A DNA stretch of 51,907 nt from a virus, in IMG/VR virus record IMGVR_UViG_3300029319_000077, positions 1-51,907 of that record, one strand, 5' to 3'. This document shows positions 47,708 to 51,907 of this stretch, one piece after another. The notes beneath the pieces were generated by a model. That model saw only the letters and a list, made by a program, of their open reading frames with translations. It was not told where the DNA came from and ran no database searches. The position numbers were made by a program, and so were the translations under genes. Every line of letters starts with the position of its first letter. Position 1 is the first letter of the stretch.

Positions 47708-49459
47708 TCACTTTTTTACTGTCCATATTTCTACAAGTTCCTTTATACCCTTCATTGATATAGGTTGCAACTTTATTAAAGGCATGTTTGTTGCTTGTGC
47801 GGTGTTTTTAGCTATTACTATATTTTTGCCAACATCCTTGCAACTACTTTCGCATCTTGCAGCAAGATTAACGTCTGAGCCAATAGCAGTATAATCAAAA
47901 CGTGTATCGCTTCCCATATTACCTATTATCGCTTCTCCTGAGTTTATGCCTATACCTATCTCTATCCCTAGATCGGCTTTCTCCATATCTTCCTGTATTT
48001 TTAATGCTGCTGCTATGGCTCTATTCTCATGTTCAGGCAAATCTATAGGTGCCGAAAAAATTCCCATGCAGGCATCTCCAATAAATTTATCAATCATGCC
48101 GCCATTTTGCTGTATAGCATTTACTTGGATCGTTAATGCCTTGTTCATAATCTTAGTGACTTCTTCAGGCTCTAGTCTTTCTGACAAGGATGTAAAACCA
48201 CGCACATCGGTAAATAGAAAGGTGCAATACTTTCTCTCACCACCTAGTTTCAAAAGTTCAGGATTATCTTGTAATTGTTTGACTTGTCTTGGATCAAGGT
48301 AATGTTCAAACTGTTTTTTGATCTCTCGACGTAATTTATATTGTTTTTGGAAGTTTATATAGTATGCAATGGTCGAAACTAGTATTTCAGATACAAAAGT
48401 CCATGAAAAATCCAATAAAATACCTTTTTGAACGCTAAAAGCTCCTGAGAGGCCCGTGGTGAAGAGCAAAATTGCAACGAGACCTAAACCCTTCCCTATG
48501 CTAAGAAAATTGATTGTGAGCCAAACTGAAGCGACAAAAATTCCCAAAATCAATAATTCTGCCAATAAATGCCAATCAGGTATGTATGGGCTGTCTGCTA
48601 TTAAAATTGACTCAGCTAAAGCCGCTTGTATTTTATGTGCCTCTAACAATCCGACCGGAGTTGCAACTTTTGGATATACTCCTTTTGCTGTTACGCCTAC
48701 AAAAACAAATTTATCCTGGACATTCATTTCGCTTAAAGTTGTTTGTGGTGTATCGACCCAGCTAATCCATTTGCGGCCATAACTATCTGTTTTAACTGGA
48801 GGTATTCCTCTTATTGATATTTCTGATATACCATTATCATTAGTTTTTATAATATAAGTTTGCACACCAAATATAGCTTTATATACTTGTGTGCCAAAAC
48901 TTGGAACCCAGCCATCAGGCGTTTTATATAACAAAGGGATTTGTCTCAGTAAGCTATCGACATCAACAGGAGCTGACACAACACCCTGTTCAGTTGACGC
49001 AGCAATTTTTGGTATGTTTGGAAGGTGTCCTTGTAAATTTATGCCTGGAACATCTTTACCTAAAACCACTGTTCCTGTTGGTGTTGGATATTCCTGGTTT
49101 GCATATTCAAAGGTAGCAACAACGGCCGGCGGGTTGTTTTTAAGAATTGTCGCAAACTTATCATCACCGCCAAACCTATCTTCATCTACAAAACTTAATA
49201 CCCAACCTACGCCTATTGCTCCATTTTGCAAAAGTTGTTCATGTATTTCTGCTAGCCTGTTTCGCGGCAAGGGCCAACCGCCTTCAGATTGTATAAGCTC
49301 TTCTGTTAAATTTAAAACAACAAAATTTCCTGAGGGCGCTGGTTGTTCTATTAAGTAGTCAAATATTTTTAGTTTTAAAACCTGTAAAGGAAAAATTTGT
49401 AAAACAAGCGGTATGGCTAAACAAACATAAAGTAAAAAAGGCAGCGCAAATTTTTTCAC
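47708..49459 (-). CDS. CHASE2-domain class III adenylate cyclase
   Basis: 583 residues. A first membrane segment (FLLYVCLAIPLVL), then a CHASE2 sensor domain (about 30-285, periplasmic: FVVLNLTEELIQSEGGWPLP, DKFVFVGVTAKG), three further membrane spans (about 297-318, 324-343, 350-370) and a cytoplasmic cyclase domain (about 405-580). All catalytic residues are present: metal Asp418 (FLFTDVRGFT) and Asp462 (KFIGDACMG), Lys458 and Thr524 (DYTAIG) for adenine recognition, Asn531 and Arg535 (VNLAAR). Class IIIb type, so probably an active cAMP synthase. It follows the FecR gene with a four-base overlap. Confidence 0.93.
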   Translation of the reverse strand: MKKFALPFLLYVCLAIPLVLQIFPLQVLKLKIFDYLIEQPAPSGNFVVLNLTEELIQSEGGWPLPRNRLAEIHEQLLQNGAIGVGWVLSFVDEDRFGGDDKFATILKNNPPAVVATFEYANQEYPTPTGTVVLGKDVPGINLQGHLPNIPKIAASTEQGVVSAPVDVDSLLRQIPLLYKTPDGWVPSFGTQVYKAIFGVQTYIIKTNDNGISEISIRGIPPVKTDSYGRKWISWVDTPQTTLSEMNVQDKFVFVGVTAKGVYPKVATPVGLLEAHKIQAALAESILIADSPYIPDWHLLAELLILGIFVASVWLTINFLSIGKGLGLVAILLFTTGLSGAFSVQKGILLDFSWTFVSEILVSTIAYYINFQKQYKLRREIKKQFEHYLDPRQVKQLQDNPELLKLGGERKYCTFLFTDVRGFTSLSERLEPEEVTKIMNKALTIQVNAIQQNGGMIDKFIGDACMGIFSAPIDLPEHENRAIAAALKIQEDMEKADLGIEIGIGINSGEAIIGNMGSDTRFDYTAIGSDVNLAARCESSCKDVGKNIVIAKNTAQATNMPLIKLQPISMKGIKELVEIWTVKK

Positions 49460-50553
49460 GAGCCTTGTTTAATTGTTATTGTTGAAGAGGATCCGGAGTT
49501 AATTTGAATTATTTTAGAGACACCATCTTGTATAAAAATTACAGTGTACGCTCCATCGCCATCAACATTTACCTCAGCATAGTGTTGTACATTTCTTATA
49601 AGTTTTACATTGCCTCCTTGTAGTATGGTGGTTATCTGCGTGTCTAAGTCTTGACCCAGTTGCGTCCCCGTTATGTTTATAGATCCTACCATTTGAGATA
49701 ATTCGTCTTGTTCTTCTTGACTGTCAAGAGCGTCAATAGCATCTAACAAGTCTTCGAGAAAATCGCTTGCTAATAAATCAATGTCAAGCTCAGAAAAATT
49801 TATTGACTCGTCTTCAGCAAGTAAATCCTCATCTAAAAAATCAACTTCAAGATCTGCAAAATCAAGATAATTATTTTGTTGTTGTATTTGTTGCTCCTGA
49901 ACTTCTTCTATTTTTTTTGGTGGAGATACAATGAGCATGTTATCTATAAAGTCCAGGGTCAAATCTAACGTAACTGGTTTTGACGGGTTTTGCTCATAAA
50001 CCGTTGTTGTGGTTGCCTGATAAGGTTTATTAAGAACCACTTGACCAGTTGCGGTGGACACAACAATTTCTCCACTAGCTTTACCATCAAGACCTGGTAA
50101 AAGTATTATAAGACTGGCCCCAGTTTCTTCGACAACCGTGCAAGTAAAATCGGTTCCTCTTATAGCTATATCAGCGGTTGGTGTTTTTAAAGATATATTT
50201 TCTTTGTCAAGTTTGTTTATATTGCCGCTTACAAAACGAATAGTCCCGCTAGCAAACTTAAGAGCCATTTTACTCTTTGTTGGGTTTGGGTCGTATATAT
50301 ATTCATCTATAAGCAATTGTGAATTTTCGGTTAATCTAACTATAGACTCGTCCAAAAATGTTATTGCTATTCGACCTTTTCTTGTTCTTACATCATCGTA
50401 AGAATTTATGTCAAAATCTAAAACAGCCGGATACGGTTGATCTCTTAAGATTTGACCGTATCCTTTAAGCTCTGTAATGTCGCCTATATTGTCAGCATGA
50501 AGTGGTAGTACCACCATCATTTTGCACAATACAAATCGTAGAATTGCTCGCAT
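49456..50553 (-). CDS. FecR-domain periplasmic protein
   Basis: 365 residues. ATG at 50553 gives a signal peptide (MRAILRFVLCKMMVVLPLHA) cleaved before DNIGD; it overlaps the curlin gene by 62 bases. The FecR domain (about 50-155) shows DDVRTRKGRIAITFLDESIV, LTENSQLLIDEYIYD, KFASGTIRFVSG and TADIAIRGTDF. Residues 215-285 are extremely acidic. FecR-like genes next to CHASE2 cyclases are common in bacteria; the protein may be a periplasmic ligand or scaffold for the cyclase sensor domain. Confidence 0.85.
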   Translation of the reverse strand: MRAILRFVLCKMMVVLPLHADNIGDITELKGYGQILRDQPYPAVLDFDINSYDDVRTRKGRIAITFLDESIVRLTENSQLLIDEYIYDPNPTKSKMALKFASGTIRFVSGNINKLDKENISLKTPTADIAIRGTDFTCTVVEETGASLIILLPGLDGKASGEIVVSTATGQVVLNKPYQATTTTVYEQNPSKPVTLDLTLDFIDNMLIVSPPKKIEEVQEQQIQQQNNYLDFADLEVDFLDEDLLAEDESINFSELDIDLLASDFLEDLLDAIDALDSQEEQDELSQMVGSINITGTQLGQDLDTQITTILQGGNVKLIRNVQHYAEVNVDGDGAYTVIFIQDGVSKIIQINSGSSSTITIKQGS

Positions 50554-51211
50554 TTGTTGTAAGTGATAACCAATCTTTTGCTAGTGTTGAAGATTGTGTT
50601 ATATCAATAGTGTTTGAGCTACCATCTAAATCCAAATTAAAATAACCTGAGTCGCTTGAGGTTGTGCCTGCGTATCCGCTACCTGCAAAATTGATAGTGT
50701 TGCTATCACCGAAAATATCTAATATATTTGTAGCATTTTCATAATCAATATCAAAATTTAATGTATTGCTGTCACCATCAATAATCCAGTCAAGATCTAA
50801 ATAGGAAGCATTGTTTGCTTCAGCTATTTCAATATCAAAAGTGTTAAGTCCTCCAGTGACTTCTATATCTAGGTCAGCATAATCTGCTGCATAAACATCA
50901 TTGCTATTTAGTAAAATATCAAAAGTGTTACCGTCACCTTGAAAATCAAACAATCCATTTATGTAATCTGAATTGATACCGTCTGATCTAAAAATATTAT
51001 TAGAACCTATTTGGTTTATTTCGAGCGTCATGTTTAATCCGTCAAGCGAAAGAGCAGTCATTGTGTTTGATACAGCTGAAGTCCCTCCAATTAAGTTTGA
51101 CGATCCGAGCTGTTCTAAATTTATAGTCGCGTTAGATCCACTTTGATCTACATATATTTCGTTATCAGCTACAGCTGAAAGCGATAAAAAAGTTAAAAGT
51201 AATTTTTTCAA
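50492..51211 (-). CDS. Curlin-repeat protein (CsgA/CsgB-like)
   Basis: 239 residues. A signal peptide (MKKLLLTFLSLSAVA before DNEI) is followed by repeats of the curlin type: IYVDQSGSNATINLEQLGSS, MTLEINQIGSNNIF, then degenerate units with GDGNTFDI, GGLNTFDI, GDSNTLNF and GDSNTINF. The regular G-x-x-N spacing is that of curli amyloid strands. Later repeats have Asp in place of Gln. It starts immediately after csgG and overlaps fecR. Likely a secreted fibre subunit or nucleator. Confidence 0.85.
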   Translation of the reverse strand: MKKLLLTFLSLSAVADNEIYVDQSGSNATINLEQLGSSNLIGGTSAVSNTMTALSLDGLNMTLEINQIGSNNIFRSDGINSDYINGLFDFQGDGNTFDILLNSNDVYAADYADLDIEVTGGLNTFDIEIAEANNASYLDLDWIIDGDSNTLNFDIDYENATNILDIFGDSNTINFAGSGYAGTTSSDSGYFNLDLDGSSNTIDITQSSTLAKDWLSLTTNASNSTICIVQNDGGTTTSC

Positions 51212-51907
51212 TTATTCCTCCGTAAATTCCCAAAAACCTTTTTTTTGTCCTTGGTAAATAATATCAACCACCGCAGTTTCTATGGCTGCTTGTAAAGCTA
51301 TAGATTTACTTTCATTCATTACATTTCCACTTTCAAGCTCTACGAGCTGAGTTGAGTCTGCAACAAACCTAAAAAAATCATTAGATAAGCCAACTGATAA
51401 AATGGTTTTACTAGAGAGATTTTCCATTAAAATTTCTCCAGTGCTTACAGATACTATTCTAACAGAAATAGTAACAGAGTCCTCTCGGTATTGTTTTGAG
51501 TTGCCAATCCCTAACGTCCTGGCTCCCAAACCGCCGCTGAGAAGATTTGTATTATAGTCGACGACACCGCCTTCGAAAATAAGGCCAGCAAACAGTAGTG
51601 GCATTTGTTCAGTAGACTCATTAAATTTTTCTCGTGTAGATCTTATTATTTGTCTTTCACGAGTAACATGATCTATGCCACCTCTTTCAACAACTCTAAA
51701 AAATTTGCTTTGCTTAATAGCTCTAATCAAATAAGTTTCGGGAGCTTGTGTTATTGCTGTTGAAAAAGAAGCTACGTTATCTGCGCTTTTTCTTTGTCCT
51801 GTAAGATCGCCAAATTTATAAACAGCGACAACAGGCTTTTGTTTTGCAGTGGGTACATTTTTAATTGCTGAAGTAACCGGCTCGTTTATAAAAGCATTTT
51901 TTGAAAA
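51212..51907 (-). CDS. csgG: CsgG curli secretion channel, main part (cut by window edge)
   Basis: 231 codons read from the right edge. FSKNAFINEPVTSAIKNVP, KPVVAVYKFGDLTGQ, VASFSTAITQAPETYLIRAI, SKFFRVVERGGIDHV, RERQIIRSTREKF, GGLGARTLGIGNSKQYRED and VSTGEILMENLSSKTILS match E. coli CsgG throughout. The constriction Phe (Phe56 in mature E. coli CsgG) is kept in ASFSTA, while its Asn55 neighbour is Ser and the Tyr51 position appears changed. Joined to the left-end part (1-160) it makes a full outer-membrane lipoprotein channel of about 280 residues. Confidence 0.93.
   Translation of the reverse strand, partial: FSKNAFINEPVTSAIKNVPTAKQKPVVAVYKFGDLTGQRKSADNVASFSTAITQAPETYLIRAIKQSKFFRVVERGGIDHVTRERQIIRSTREKFNESTEQMPLLFAGLIFEGGVVDYNTNLLSGGLGARTLGIGNSKQYREDSVTISVRIVSVSTGEILMENLSSKTILSVGLSNDFFRFVADSTQLVELESGNVMNESKSIALQAAIETAVVDIIYQGQKKGFWEFTEE

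Noticed and set aside
1-51907. CRISPR array, diversity-generating retroelement or insertion sequence
   Set aside because: No regularly spaced repeats with unique spacers, no reverse transcriptase and no transposase were seen; the only recombinase is the serine type at 19852-20649.

Overview
The window looks like an essentially complete, AT-rich genome of a tailed double-stranded DNA phage of podovirus type. It has a P22-like portal and neck (gp1-, gp4- and gp10-type proteins), large and small terminase subunits, scaffold, major capsid protein, S74-type tail fibre and large internal (ejection-type) proteins. Protein style (many short basic Lys/Gly-rich proteins, 'M-x-x-G-G' motifs, small conserved structural proteins) resembles uncultured marine podoviruses. 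The host cannot be read from the sequence; a Gram-negative host is implied by the lipoprotein signal and outer-membrane secretion genes.

The window is very probably a circular or circularly permuted molecule opened inside one gene. The left end encodes the lipoprotein signal peptide and N-terminus of a CsgG curli secretion channel. The right end encodes the rest of the same protein. The two ends share an imperfect 13-bp repeat, and merging on it gives one continuous reading frame of about 280 residues, the normal CsgG length. All late genes then form a single minus-strand block of about 38.5 kb, running from 20.65 kb down to 1 and from 51.9 kb down to 34.0 kb.

Layout in transcription order of the late block: serine recombinase (19.85-20.65 kb); two large proteins with toxin-like or polyvalent-protein domains (16.7-19.8 kb); tail proteins and S74 fibre (13.4-16.7 kb); lysis genes, namely holin-like proteins and GH24 endolysin (11-12.1 kb); TerL, portal, GroES-like co-chaperonin, scaffold, capsid and decoration-type proteins (1.2-11 kb). 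Across the contig ends comes an unusual module: csgF, csgG, a curlin-repeat protein, a FecR-domain protein and a CHASE2/class III adenylate cyclase (47.7 kb to 0.57 kb). The neck and tail-hub genes (41.2-46.3 kb) and the probable ejection proteins (34.0-40.9 kb) follow.

The early/middle region (20.7-34.0 kb) switches strand several times. It holds a plus-strand set of small genes with a HAD nucleotidase, a minus-strand set (nucleases, TerS, a replication primase-helicase), a plus-strand set (SSB-like protein, DUF3310, RecE-like exonuclease), a minus-strand set headed by a YodL-like protein and ending with a 2OG-Fe(II) oxygenase, and a plus-strand set with a ribbon-helix-helix regulator. Upstream of the minus-strand replication genes lies a cluster of six direct copies and one near-perfect inverted copy of the decamer CAGGGTACAG, a candidate replication origin. 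Four promoters share a TATAAT box with 16-bp spacing, and three of them carry TTGTATA-type half-sites.

The most interesting feature is the late-expressed curli secretion/FecR/adenylate cyclase cassette. It suggests a phage-encoded amyloid export and cAMP signalling system active at the end of infection. Its function is not known from the sequence.
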